NCBI RefSeq assembly: GCF_000189635.1
Contig: NW_002476512.1
Span: 124,001-188,000, forward strand
Reading direction: 5' to 3'
DNA: 64,000 nt
Source: Tetrahymena thermophila SB210
Lineage: Eukaryota > Ciliophora > Oligohymenophorea > Hymenostomatida > Tetrahymenidae
Under the pieces are notes generated by a model, which ran no database searches, was not told the origin of the DNA, and saw nothing but the letters and a program-made list of their open reading frames with translations. Of this stretch, positions 38,994 to 51,684 are shown in pieces. The position numbers and the translations under genes are program-made. Each line of letters begins with the position of its first letter. The stretch's first letter is position 1.

Positions 38994-40563
38994 TTTTGTT
39001 TGTTTGTTTATTTATTTATTAATTTTTTATCAATTTATATTTTATAAATTAATAATTATTATTAAAGATTAATTTTTATGTCACCTTATTTTCTCCTATT
39101 CTTTGATAATTTATAAGAGAATATAAAAAATAATTTATAAAAAACAGGCAATTTAAAATGGATTCTTAGAGATATTTATTTATTTAAATTAACTTAAAAT
39201 CTATCATCTATATCATGATAAATATTTTGCATTATTTGTTTGTTTCTCTCTAGTAAATACTTTAAAAAAGGTATATGAAGAATTAATATTAAATTTTATT
39301 ACTATTTTAACCAATAGTTAAGATATTATTTAATTCATAAACATAACCAAAAATCTTTTTTTAGATTCCCTAAGTAATAACTTGACATTTGTAAAAACAG
39401 TTAAAAATGATTAAAAATTAGATCTGAATATTAGGTTAAACATTTGAATTTTGTTTATCTAAGTACAAATCTATAAACGCATTCAAAAAATCTAGAATTT
39501 TATATTTTCAAAAGAATTATCTTCAAAGAATTAAGGTCTATTTTAAGATTTTTATTTAGTTTGTTTTTACTTCGATAAAGGAGAAATTATTATTTTTTTA
39601 TAAACTCTTATATATTGTTATAAAAGAAATTATAAAAATTGAGTAAGAATTTCGAATTATTTTGTCTCATTATTTTTTAAGCGAGAAAATTAAATTATTT
39701 AATTAGATTTTTCATTTTATTCTCCTACAATTGAATAAAATTTCAAAAATATAAAAGAAATTATGTATATTTATTAAAATAATAATCAAATTTTATTCTA
39801 CGATGATTAATCAAATTATGTTAGATTATATTTTTTATCTATTTATTAATCAAATTATTTAAACATTTAATAAAAAATTTAGATAATATAAAAAACAATA
39901 TGAAGAAATTTTATGGTGAATTAATATTTAATTTGATGAAACTAACAATTTAATTTTCATTTGTTTTTAGTTTTTTAATGACTAAGAATATACAATGAAT
40001 ATAATTCATCAGCAAATTATTGATTATTTTCTTTTGTTTTGTTTTTTTTGATTTTATTCAATTAATCAAAAAGTTTTCTCAAATAAATGATAAATAAGAG
40101 AAAAATTAAATAAATAATTATTTGTTTTTTAGATTTATGGAAACTAATTAATTTTATTTAACTATAATTTACAATTTATAAAATTATTAATAAATTATCT
40201 ATTGATTTATTTAATTTATTAAAAAATAATTTTTTATAATTTTTAATTAAGAGGTATTTATTTATTTTAATAAAATAATAAATACTTAAATATATATTTT
40301 TTTTCATGCAATTATTATTATTATTTTTAATATAAATTTAATAGAGATCTGATACAATAAGAATTTATAATTAATAAAATTGACTAAAAGATAATTTTGA
40401 TTATTCTATTTTGTTAATTCTTTTCAATTTATAAAAAATATAAATGAGAGAAATATTTACATAAATATTATAAAAATGTTTAATTAAGTTTGTAGATAAT
40501 ATAATTGTTTTTACTTTAATCATTTTATTAATTTTGATTTTAATTTTTTCAAATTAAAAAAAC
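38994..40563. other. Intergenic AT-rich stretch
   Basis: About 1.57 kb between the zinc-finger gene start and the end of the membrane RING gene, both on the minus strand. It consists of A/T runs; no sustained coding frame, tRNA or repeat unit was detected. Confidence 0.45.
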
Positions 40564-41934
40564 TCAACACTATTAAGTCTCTGCTGATAATTCTTGCTAT
40601 GACAAGTTCTCTTCAATCATATCTACTATTTGTTGATTTGGACTTTAGGTTCTCATATCGTTTAAGAATTGTTAATTTTATTTTAACTGCTAAATGAATT
40701 CAATTATTTTCTAAAAATTTTAAGCAGAAGGTGTAGATGAGTCAGATTTACTTTTTTATCTAGTAGCTTCATTATCTTGTAACAATTCATTTTATTAATC
40801 ATTACACAAAATATGGCTAAAAGATTAAATCTATGATTCCTCTTATTATGATTATTGGTTATCGTTATTGATCAATTGTTATAGTTATTATGTTGAGATA
40901 TTATTATTAGTTTAAGAATTTACAGTTGGTTAATGAGTAGGATTTTAAGCTGATTCAAATACAAGTTTTCTACATATAGGACAGTTAGGTTTAATATCCA
41001 ACCACTATAAAATGCATTCTTTGTGGAAATGATGCTAAGTAGAACAATTTAATTATAAAACTTTATCTCCTGAAGTATAATCAACTAAACATACTGCGCA
41101 ACATGTTATAGATGCTTTATCTTTTATTTTTTCGTATTCCTAACAAGGGAGTTTTTGTATTAATTTTTCAATTTTGTATTTATTTAATTTAATCTTGAAA
41201 ACATTTGCTATATTCCTAAAAAGAGTTAGTATATTGAAAAAAACTGAGTAAAAGAACAATATCATGACAACAGTTATTATGCAATAATTGTTAAATGTGA
41301 AGAGAACTATTAATGGAATAGAAATTCCTGATACATCTTTTAGCACATCAGTAAATGCAATCATAAATATTGAATACAAAAATAATGCCCAAGAGAATAC
41401 TTTAATAACTCTTTCAAAGTATCTTAGGAAAGAATTAGTCTTTAAGATAGAATTAAAAACTAAAGAACTCTTGTATTTAATAGAGAAATCTTTGTTTTCT
41501 ATTTCATTCAGAAATTCGAGGAGCTCATAGGTAAATTAATGAGAATATAGTTGCTTTTTTAGGTTTTGTATTTATCTGAAAAGGAAATAATTGTAAAATA
41601 TTTGAAGAAGATCCTTAAAGAGGCCTACTGAAGTAAAAATAGAAATAAACTGGCTTCTTTCTTTAGAATAGCTGAGAGCAAACAAAGTAAAAATGATTCT
41701 AACTAAAGAGAAAAATGTTAGACCAATAGGTAAACGGTAGTTATTATCATCATCTAGTAATTCTTTTGCTGCCAACATAGATCTCCAATTTACATTTTAA
41801 GATAGCTATTCCTACTCTTATCTTCTAATATTTAGTTGTTAAATTTCATTTCTCATTACCTGTGAGATATATTCACTATCTTGACTGTTCAAGTAATTAA
41901 CAAATTGCTAGTTTTCAAAATCTCCAAAATCCAT
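40564..41934 (-). CDS. Membrane-anchored RING-H2 E3 ubiquitin ligase (456 aa)
   Basis: Single exon of 457 codons, ATG 41934 to TGA 40564-40566. An N-terminal polar stretch is followed by hydrophobic segments: about residues 66-88 (LPIGLTFFSLVRIIFTLFAL), 104-118, 178-195 and 205-235 (ISIPLIVLF then IITVVMILFFYSVFF). After a basic linker there is a RING-H2 finger from C279: C-x2-C-x14-C-x3-H-x2-H-x2-C-x10-C-x2-C, including HHFHKEC and NCPICRK. The C-terminal 130 residues are Gln/Asn/Ser-rich. Membrane spans followed by a cytosolic RING-H2 are typical of ER or endosomal quality-control ligases. Which compartment and substrate cannot be read from the sequence. The finger has C-x3-H where C-x-H is usual, a mild deviation. 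Confidence 0.8.
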
Positions 41935-43148
41935 TCTCTTATTTTTTGCAATATTTCAGTTTATCTTAAAATTATTTTGTGAACAAGTAAGTATATTTAA
42001 GATTTCTTTTATTTGTACCTATTTTTGTTTTTGTTATCCTTAATATATTTAGCTAAATTTCTTTTTTAAGATGTAGAGGTTTGATTAATATCCTACTTAT
42101 AAGATTTAATTAAACTATATTAATTATCAACACAAAATGCGAACTTTTAAAAATTTGATAAGACAAAAATTTAATTTTTTTTAAGGTTGTTTGAAAATAG
42201 TGTAAATAAATAATATAAAGAAGTAATTAGCTTGATAATGATCATTAATTTAATGATATCAATAGGAATCTATTAATCTAAATAAATTTTCCACCGTATA
42301 TTTTTATAACCCATTCAAAAGCACAGCAAAGTAATTGTCAAATTATTAAATTTAGTTAAGATAATATAGATTACATAAAAATTAAAATAGATTAATAATA
42401 AAGATACGTTTGTAAAAAAATAAATAATGGACTGAATATTAACGCACATATAAATAAATATCCAATTTTTAAACATTTCAAAATATTTAAAAAATGTTTA
42501 AAAGATGAAAAATAAGTTTTTTATTTTTATACTGTGCTAAATTATAATTTTAATCAAAGAAAGAATTAGAGTCATTCATTCAGAAATTTAAGATATAGAT
42601 TATCAACACCTAATATAGAATAGCTATTGTATTAAATAGATAAAGATGTCAGTAAAATTTCAATTAGAAGCTAGAACTCTCCTTTTATTCTTTCAAAGTT
42701 AAAGTATATTTATTTTTTTAATTTTGATATAATTTTTCAAAGAGAAAACTCTTTAATAAATTAAAAAAAAATATGCCATTAAATTAAATTAAATAACTTA
42801 TTTACTATTACAAAAAATCTCTCTTTTATACTTTAGAATTTTTTTTATAGAATTAATTATAAATTAATATTTAAAATAAATTATTTTACATTATTTAACA
42901 AAAAGAAAGAAATTTTGTTAAAGAAATGAAATTATAATAATAAAATATATATCTTTCTTTATATATAAACAGAAAACAAAGTTAAAGATTTTAATTTTAG
43001 AAACAGAAATGTTTTTAAATTTAAAAGGTTTGAAAAATATTTTTTTATTTTAAACAAATATAATTAAGCATATAATTTTTAAATTCAAAAACTAACAACA
43101 TAATAAAAATATTAAAAGATTAAAAAAATCAATCAAAACTTAGTTAAT
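41935..43148. other. Intergenic AT-rich stretch (divergent promoters)
   Basis: Lies between the minus-strand RING gene and the plus-strand genes at 43.1-43.5 kb, so it contains both upstream regions. No coding frame or RNA gene is supported. Confidence 0.45.
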
Positions 43149-43592
43149 ATGGCAGCAGCATCAGCAATAAAATCATGCATAAGTAAATTTTAATCTTCCA
43201 CGTAAAAATAATAAATTGCATAGAGATATAAGGAAATTTATTAAAAAAATGACTTTACAAAAGGGGGAAAAAAAAGGTAAGATATTACTTTAAATAAAAT
43301 AGATGAATTCAATCCTCATTTTTAATAAATTGATGTTATTCACTTCATAAGATAGAGATTATAGTTAGTTTTTAGAGATTCACTCATTCATAAGTTAAAG
43401 CCTGATTTTATTAAATAGATACAAGTAAACTTATTGCTTTATTATATAATACGGTAAAATCAACAATATTAAAAAATTATTAAAAAGGAAAGGAGAGAAT
43501 AAACTTTAAATATATAAAAAGGTGTATAGTAAAATAGATTAAATGAGCACCAAAACCAGAGGTAGAGAGCAACAACAAAAGCAAATTTATGA
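43149..43592 (+). CDS. Possible small protein or upstream exon (147-codon frame)
   Basis: An ATG in good A-rich context starts MAAASAIKSCISKFQSS and stays open under the ciliate code to TGA 43590-43592. The alanine-codon run at the start is much richer in G and C than the surroundings, which favours real coding at least locally. The downstream part is basic and Q-rich and overlaps the start of the next gene in another frame. The true product may therefore be shorter, with an intron starting at GTAAGATATT near 43276, or may be a spliced 5' exon. I recognise no family. The start resembles a mitochondrial presequence, but that is weak. Confidence 0.3.
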
Positions 43593-46500
43593 AGCTCTGA
43601 AAGAGTCTAGTTCAGAGTTCCCAGACGATCTAATAGCTTAAACAGCTTCAGATATTGAGTAAGCAGTTTATGAATACTACGAATAAAATGAGCACAATAA
43701 AAAGTACACTGAAAAGATTATCTTTTTAAAGATGAGAATTAAAGGTGCTCGTAATGCTAAAGTCAGAACAGTTTTGCTTCTTAAGAAAATAGATCTAAAG
43801 GAATTTATAGATTTGAAAGCCACTGATTACAATGACACATTCTTTTAGCAAAAATTGAACTCTGATGATATTTCAAATCATTCAACTTAAGCTTCTTAAC
43901 AAGTATTAAAATAAGAAAATACTAGTAATCTACTATCATCTTAGCCTCCTGCTGAAGATCACTCCAATTCATAAGAATTAAAAAATGCACCACCTTAAAT
44001 TGCATAAAATCCTTTTACTGCCAATCCCTTTTAGAGAGTCATTCCTACACAAAATAACGCTCCTGCTAATAGAATAGGAGGAAAATCTAGATATGTAAAT
44101 CCTAATTTTGCAAATAACAATTCTCTAAACCAATAATCCAATGCACCTTCACTTATTCCTCCAGTAGATGTTCCACCTTAAAATTAAGTACTTCCACCAA
44201 GTGATAATATCCCACCCGTTAATCCTACTACTGCTATACAAACTCCTCCCGTTTAAGTAGTTCAACCCTAAGTTGTTAAAGAAAACATTGTTTAGTCTAA
44301 TTTAGTAGTAATAGAATTATAATAAATATTATTTCAGCCCATAGAATTTGCAATTTACAATAAAATTTATAATTTTTAATAGAAATATGTTAATAATGTT
44401 TGTCATTAAACCTAACAAAACCCACAAAATAAATTTTTTACTCCACTGAAACTAAGTAGATAATTTTTTAAGCTAGCAAATATATTTATTTTAAATCAAC
44501 GAAGTTACCTAAGGTTTAATTTTTATTTTGGATAAATAAAAATAAAATGTATTTATTTGGCATTTTCCTTACCTTAGAAGTTTTATTTTTAAGTTTTAAA
44601 TTTTAGAATTATTTGAATTTTAAATAATAAATTAATATCTAAATATTTATTGTAATTCAATATAATAATAATTTTATTTAATAGGAATCTCACTTATAAA
44701 ACTTAGTGGACCATCACAGCAACTAAAATGATTTAATTCATCATGAATAACCTCATTAAGATGATTTCCATCAATAGAACCAATAAAACATTCCTATTGC
44801 AAATAATAATGTTTAAGATTAATAGTAGTTAGTGAAAAATTCACCTCAAAAGACTAATCTTCCAAATACTAATACCCACCATACTTTTCATCCTGCTCCA
44901 CCTCCTCCTAATAGATAAGTCTAAAAGAGTTCATAACCATAAGCCCCAATCAGAAATGATCAATAGGCAGCACAAATACAATAATAGTAATAGCCAATTT
45001 AAGTATAATAATAGCCTATTCAAGTATAATAGCCACCAATTTAAGTCATTTAACCTCCAGTCTAGGTAATATAGCCTCCTGCTTAAGCTCCCTAGCCAGT
45101 TTAAGCATAATAAATATCAAATAATTAGCATTAAGTGCCAAATCAGGTTCAACAAACTCCCGTTTTAGGATAATTGCCTAATAATTAAACTGGGTATTCT
45201 TAATAGCATATCTAAGCTTTAATTTAATAATAATAGTAAAACTAAAGTTAATACGATAATTCAATTTAATCATAGCAACACGTTTTCTAATAAGGAAATT
45301 AGGTTTAGAGCTAAAATTAAAAATTAGATAGTTAACCTCAAATTAGCAAGGAATAATTAAACTAATTAATTAATGAAGCATTAAGTCAAGCCTAAAATAG
45401 CTTCTTACAATAGCTAGATTAGTATAAATAGCATTAAGAATAAGTCAATGCCTAAAGTAGAACTAAAATTGAAGAACTGGAAAAAAAATTGTAGAATGTT
45501 TAAACAAATAGCTAATCATCTGATGTAGTTGAGCAATAGAATATTTTACATAAAAAATTAAATGAATTGAGTTTAATAATTCAATCACAATAAAATAATA
45601 TAAATAATTTAGAAAATTAATTATCTCAATTATCTCTCAGGAAATCTTCAGTTGAATAGCAACCTTAAAATCAAAATTCTAATCAGAATTAAAACTTGAA
45701 AGCTGAAATCGAATAGTATACCTCTTTGATAAGTAGCTTATAAAAAGAAAATCTTGAATTAAAGAATTAATTGAACTCTTCAAGAGAAATTGAATCCTAA
45801 CATAAACAAACAATCTAAAAAATGACTTTAATGATTGATTAACTTTAAGGTCAAAATAAGTCTCTACAAGAAAAGAATGATCAATTATCTCAAAATATTG
45901 CCTAGCTTAATCAATAGCTCACTGATGTGCAATTATTACAAAAGCAGCAATTACAATAGCTAAATCAAACTTAATGGTAATTGTAACAAGCTTAGTAATA
46001 ATAGTAGTCAATTTAATAAATCAATTATTAATAATAGCAATAACAACAACAATAATAATAGCAATAGTAAATTGCACAAATATAATAATAATAACACTCA
46101 TTGAATGCTACCCCTTAAAATTCACGTTAACAATCATAGACTTCTGCTCAACTTATTTAATATGCTAACCTTTCTAATAGTAATAATAACTAAAATCATA
46201 ATGTTCATTAGTAAAATATCTAAAATATTGTAAATTCTGTAAGCAATGTTAATTAATAAATGAGTAACTTTGAGGCTGAGGATTTCTTTGATTCTATGAA
46301 TGGCTCTTCCAACCAAAATACTTTATCTAATAGTATAAGTTAAGCTAACTAGGCCACTAATGTAAATTAAAGCTAAACCTAAAGTACTCCTGCAGTAACT
46401 TTAAATTAAGCTTCAACTATTACCTAGCATCATGTACCTGTCTATGGTGTTTAACAATAAATAAATTAAGCACCATCTCATTAACAAGCAAATACTCAAC

Positions 46501-46700
46501 AGTAATCCAATATCATACCTCCTCATCATTAAAACATTGCATATAATCCTAACTAGCCTCTTTAGCAGCAGTAACTTGCTTAATCTTATTAATAGCCAAT
46601 TATTCCTTAGAATAAGGCTAATGTCCCTCCTCCAATTCCTGTAGGTGCAGTATAAAAGCAAAGAAGAGTAGCTAAAGGTGTTGAAAGCATGTTCAACTGA
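43543..46700 (+). CDS. TFIIS-central-domain protein with P/Q-rich and coiled-coil regions (925 aa)
   Basis: Two exons, 43543-44304 and 44685-46700, both in phase 0 (926 codons, TGA 46698-46700). The acceptor is firm; the donor GTAGTAATAG at 44305 is the best of several. Residues about 6-100 fit the TFIIS central domain. Around IYEALKES, IAQTASDIEQAVYEYY and KYTEKIIFLKMRIKGARN the pattern parallels yeast TFIIS ('QTA.DIE..V', then basic helices and 'RN'). No C-terminal zinc ribbon is present, so it is not TFIIS itself; PHF3/DIDO/Bye1-type proteins use this domain to bind RNA polymerase II. Next follow a Pro/Asn/Gln segment, a repeated PIQVQQ/PPVQVIQ block (about 44990-45120), a long Q-rich coiled coil (about 45300-46000), poly-Q, and a P-rich tail ending RVAKGVESMFN. 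A transcription role is inferred. Confidence 0.7.
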
Positions 46701-47342
46701 TTAAATTGTTACTTATTTTGTACTAAATCTTAATCTCTATAAATTCTTTTGGTTTTTATATTTTGATTTATTTAGTTCATTCAAAGGATTCTCTAAAAAT
46801 TTTAATTTTTTCGAAAATGAATTTAAATAAAATTATATAAATTTTATCATTTATTAAAATCCTGAGATAATAGACTACATTTTATATTAAATTATTTTTT
46901 TATTGGAAAGAAAGATTATGGTTATATTGCTTTTTTATTGAAAAATTAACTAAATAAATTATTTCTTGATCTTTTTCATAAAATAATTTTACAAAAATGA
47001 AATGTTTTAGATAATTAACACTAATATATTTATCTAAAATATATATAAAAATTAGAAAATTAAATGTAATTTGAATTAAATTTTCTCTAATTTGAGTAAT
47101 AGCTATGTTCTATTTGCAGGATATATTTTTTACAAATATTTACAAATCAACTTTTAAAGTAATCATCTTAAAACTTAAATTTTATTTTTTTATATTTAAA
47201 TATTTTATAATAATCAAATGTTTTTACAAATCACATATATATAATAACATATACATACCTCAATATTTTTAAATTAAAATTATTATGCTAACATAGCTTG
47301 AAATCTTATTCCATAAATAATATTTAATCACGTAAATAAAAT
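46701..47342. other. Intergenic AT-rich stretch
   Basis: Convergent 3' flanks of the TFIIS-domain gene (plus) and the zinc-binding coiled-coil gene (minus). No gene, RNA or repeat seen. Confidence 0.45.
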
Positions 47343-48509
47343 TCATTCAATAATATTAATATTTTTTACGCCATATTTATTATTAATTTCATCTACTCTT
47401 GTTTTTAAAATTTAAGCTAATTATTAAGCTTTATTTATTAATTCTACTTTACTATCAGAATAATTTATTTAATAACAACCTTTTTAATGTTTGCTTTGAT
47501 AATGATTTTTTGCTTTTTTATTGTACTATAGGCTAACGTATCTATTTCTACTATTTGAAAAGATTTCTGAATATTCTACCCACCAATTGTAATTACTTTG
47601 TGAACTTTAAAGCTTCTCTCTATTTAATTAAAAAGGAGAACATCCTTTAGTAAAAAAGATATTCCTATCTTGAGTATAAGAATTAAAATCAATTTCGATT
47701 CCATTTTATATTTCCTCAAAAGATTACCATTCAAATTAAATAAAGTAACTTAAAGATCTCAACTTTTAATTTGCTTCATTGAGAAATGATATTTTTTCAA
47801 TTTTTTCTTCATTTTTTTCTTCAATTAAATTTATGAAAATTTAATCTTTTCTAAATATGCTATCCGTCTTTTCAAATAATATATTTATTTTTTTTTATAG
47901 ATGCTCAAATATGATTCCACTATTTTATGTAAGATTATATTATTTGATTGCAAGATTAAGTAGATTCACATTACTTTCCTTATTTTTGAACTATAAATTA
48001 ACTAATTCTCTAAGCTAGTCTTAATTAACTTTATTATTGCCTGTAAAAATTTCTTTTAGTTTATCCACTCCACATATTTAATTATAAACACTTTGTAGAT
48101 AATTCTACGTATATTAGTTTATTTTGTTTAAAATATATTTGTAATATTCATCTATTTTTTCATTAAAATAGAGCTTAGTTTAGTTATATTGTTATTCTAT
48201 TTCTTAAATCAGAGATTGTTAATTATTTTATTTATTGATAATATATTCTAATTATTAATGTAATAGTTTTTCTTTAATAGGAGGCCAATTAAGAATAATT
48301 TAGTTGCCATTTGTAGAATTTATTATCTGATCTATATCTATTAGAAATCCTTTACTAAATTCACGTAAAACTATACATTTTTTGCATATAAATTCAATAT
48401 GATCCTATTTTTCTACTCCTTCTTATAAAAAGAGAAATTCGCACTTTTAGTTTTTGTGAGAGTCGCAAAATATATTTTATTTATCTTCTATAACTTAGCT
48501 CTATTACAT
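47343..48509 (-). CDS. Zinc-binding (B-box-like) coiled-coil protein, copy 1 (388 aa)
   Basis: Single exon, 389 codons, ATG 48509 to TGA 47343-47345. The N-terminus carries a zinc-ligand-like set, CDSH...KCEF...CKKC, reminiscent of a B-box. A long region of Gln/Lys/Glu/Asn helices follows, probably coiled coil (about residues 90-290), ending in a basic tail. The paralogue at 48945-50078 starts MEDKPKLLCDSH. Here the equivalent Met codon is ATA, and the frame instead extends upstream to an in-frame ATG, giving a different start (MQQSQVIEDK). B-box/coiled-coil arrays are typical of TRIM-like assembly proteins, but no RING or SPRY-type domain is visible. Function unknown. Confidence 0.7.
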
Positions 48510-48944
48510 TTTATACTATTAAATAATATGAATCAAATTTATTTTAATAAAAATTTCTTCTTATATTTTATTAAGCGATATTTTGTTGAGTGTAAAATTT
48601 AATTAATAAATAAAAAAATTAAATATTATTAATCTTTCTATTGATAAAAAAATTTACTAAGATATAAAGAAGATAATTTAACCATATTGATTCATTTTTC
48701 ATATCATAAAAATTTTCATTTTGAACAATAAACTATTTTTTTTAGATAAATTTTCTAAAATAAATGTGAAGTGATGAAAATTTTTGTTAATAATCAATAA
48801 TATAATGTGTATATATCTATATTTTAATATAAAAACATATATTTTATACAATATTCTTTAAGATAAAATTAATATAATTGAAAATTTTAAAATTTATTCT
48901 ATAAAAGATAAACAATTTTTATAAAAATACAAGTAATATTTACA

Positions 48945-50078
48945 TCAATTATTTAATTGACTATATTTAGTTTTTATTTCATTTACTCTAAGTTTTAATT
49001 ATTCAACTAATTATTAACCATTAATCACTAATGCTATATTATCACCTAAGTAATTTATATTATTGCAAGGTTTTTTATTATCTAATTTATCGTAATTTTT
49101 TGCTTTTTTGTTTGATTCTAGATAAATTTACCTGTTTCCACCATTAGAAAAGCTTTCTTATATTTATACCCACCAGCTATAATTACTTTTTATATTTTAA
49201 AGCTAAATTCTTTATTCAGGAATAGAAAATCCTTTTGTGAAAATAATGTTTTTCTCTAAAGTCCTAGGGTCAAAGTTAATTTATATTCCATTTTGTATTT
49301 CCTCAAACGATTTCCACTCAAATTAAATATTTTAATCCAAAGATTTCAATTTTTAATTTGATTCATTGACAAAAATTATTTTTTCGATTTTTTCTTGATT
49401 TTCTTCCTCAAGTAAATTTGTGAAAATAAAATCATTTACATATTTTCCATCTATTTTTTCAAATAGTATTTTTAATTTTTTTTACAGCTGCTCAAATATA
49501 ATTCCACTGCTTTACATTAGTTTATACTATTTGGTAGCAAGGTTAATAATATTAGTATTATTTTCTAAGTTTTTTAACTATAAATTAACTAGTTCTTTAA
49601 GTTAATTAAAATCAACATAATTATTGATAGTAAAACAATCTTTAAGTTTTTCAACTCCACCTATTTGATTGTATATACTTTAAACATAATCCTATGAAAA
49701 TTAATTTATTTTGGTTAAAATATATTTGAAATATTCATCTAATTTTTCATTAAAATAGCGTTTAGTTTATTCATATTGTTATTCTATCTTTTAGATTAGG
49801 GAATATTAACTATTTTAGTTATTCATTATATTTTCTAATTAAATATATAATTAGTTTTCTTTTAAAGGAGGCCAATTATGAATAACTTCTTTATCGCTTG
49901 AAGGATTAACTCTCTGATCTATATCTATTAAATATCCTCTTGTAAAGTCACCTTTAACAATACATTTTTTGCATAATAATTTAAACTAATTTTCTGCATG
50001 CATGCTTTATTATAAAAAAAGAAAATCGCATATTTAATTTGCATGCGAATCACAAAGTAATTTTGGTTTATCTTCCAT
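48945..50078 (-). CDS. Zinc-binding (B-box-like) coiled-coil protein, copy 2 (377 aa)
   Basis: Single exon, 378 codons, ATG 50078 to TGA 48945-48947. It is collinear with the gene at 47343-48509: MEDKPKLLCDSHANQIC starts the Cys/His set, CKKC completes it near residue 36, and NWPP follows at about residue 69. A helical Q/K/N-rich middle then leads to the shared block NYSWWVQ / NYNWWVE near residue 310. Identity between copies is moderate, so the duplication is old and both frames have stayed open. That suggests both are functional. What they bind is unknown. Confidence 0.75.
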
Positions 50079-50430
50079 GTTTTAAGAAATATTAATGTTC
50101 ATATTTTAATTTAATAATAATCAATTTATTATAATAAAAACTTATTGTTAAATTAGTGACATAAATGGAATATAATTATGAATTAATAAATAACTAATTG
50201 AAATATATATTTCTACTAAAAAATTTAATAAAAAATATAAATTGTTATTTGAAATAATATAAAAAATTCATATTTTTAGAATAAACTATATATTACATTT
50301 TTTTAGTTAATCTTCAATTTTAAAATCAAAATAAATAATTTTTTTTCAATAATACTTTGCAAGATATATATAAGTAAATTGATTATTATTTTGATAGATT
50401 AAAGTATTAATAATTTATTAGTTAAAGAAA

Positions 50431-51684
50431 TCATATAACTTGCTTAATAGATTCTTTAGCAGTTTTTATCATCACCTTTTATACAGCAAGTTAGTTTATA
50501 TTTCTATAAGCACCATTTACATTTAGAGCAACTTAAACTCCATCGTTGACTATTTCCGCTGCATCATCTCCAAATTTTTTTTAAACAACTTAGGTAACAG
50601 ATTCATTTATTTATTTTCCTATTTTATCTGCTGCTTGATCAAGGTTATCTAAAATACTCGAAGTAGCTTATAACGATGCTTAAGCTACACCTCTTAGATA
50701 TTAAAAACTTTAATTTTAAGTTTTTGCAGAAGGTCCATCTATTTTATTGGTTATAGCACTAATCGCCATAGAACTTATTTTAATAGATGCATTTATTATT
50801 TATGAAGCAGCAAGGCTAGTTACCTCAATAACTCTACCACTGAAGGTTTTAATTAATTTAATAGCATTTTTAGTAGAATTACTAACTTTAATATCTTTGT
50901 TTTTTTTTATTTTTTTCTCAAAAAAATTACCAGTCATTTGAATTCCTGAATGCACTACTCCAGCACCAACTTAAATCCCTTTGCTAATAAAAGATCCTCC
51001 CAATCCAATATACTTTGCTATTGAATTACTAGATTATGGATTTTTTTTATTATCTTCTTATTAGCTATTTTTTTATTAAAGTTCTTGCGATTGTTAAACT
51101 AATTTCATTTATAGTTATTATTCTTGAATACTTTGATTATTCTTAATTTAATCATTTATCATTTCAACTTCATCATTCCCTTAAGGTGTATGGTTATCAT
51201 AGCTTTTATCATCACCCATAGGAGTCTAGTATTCTTAAATTTAATTCTCACCTTCAGGAGTTAAATTTTGCTCACTACTTTTGAGAAGTATTTGAGATTT
51301 TCTAATACTATCTAGCTTTTGCTCCTTTTATCCTTAATTGTAAATTAGATTAGATAAGCTTGAAAGAATTTAATCTAAACAGTCATAAATATCTTCATAG
51401 TTAGGTGTATTATTACTCAAAAGCACCGCATAATTTACTTAAATACAAGGGAAAATATAACTGCGATGAGTTTAATAAGCTGTAAGATATATTGGAGTTT
51501 CCTAAAAAAGCTAATATTGAAAATTATTAACTTTAATGAAGATCTCTTGTTATTCATTTTATATCACTTGAAGAGTATCATTCTCAAAAACTGTCTAAAC
51601 ATCTCCTTTGTTAGGTACTGCAAGTAGTTAAACATTTTGCACTTCATAGATAATTACATCTTAAATTTACACAACGTCAACCAT
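50431..51684 (-). CDS. Senescence/spartin-domain protein (417 aa)
   Basis: Single exon, 418 codons, ATG 51684 to TGA 50431-50433. The N-terminal 120 residues (MVDVVQIQDVIIYEVQN...) look like a compact beta-rich domain, and a polar Q/N linker follows. From about residue 222 the C-terminal part is a small-residue-rich amphipathic region: GLGGSFISKGIQVGAGVV, then VSNSTKNAIKLIKTFSG, AASQIINASIKISSMAI, and a closing helical section with VAQASLQATSSIL and VNDGVQVALN. This matches the layout of the senescence domain of spartin and plant ERD7-type proteins, which associate with lipid droplets and membranes. The assignment rests on pattern only. A beta-rich N-terminal half before a senescence domain is also usual for this family. 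Confidence 0.6.
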
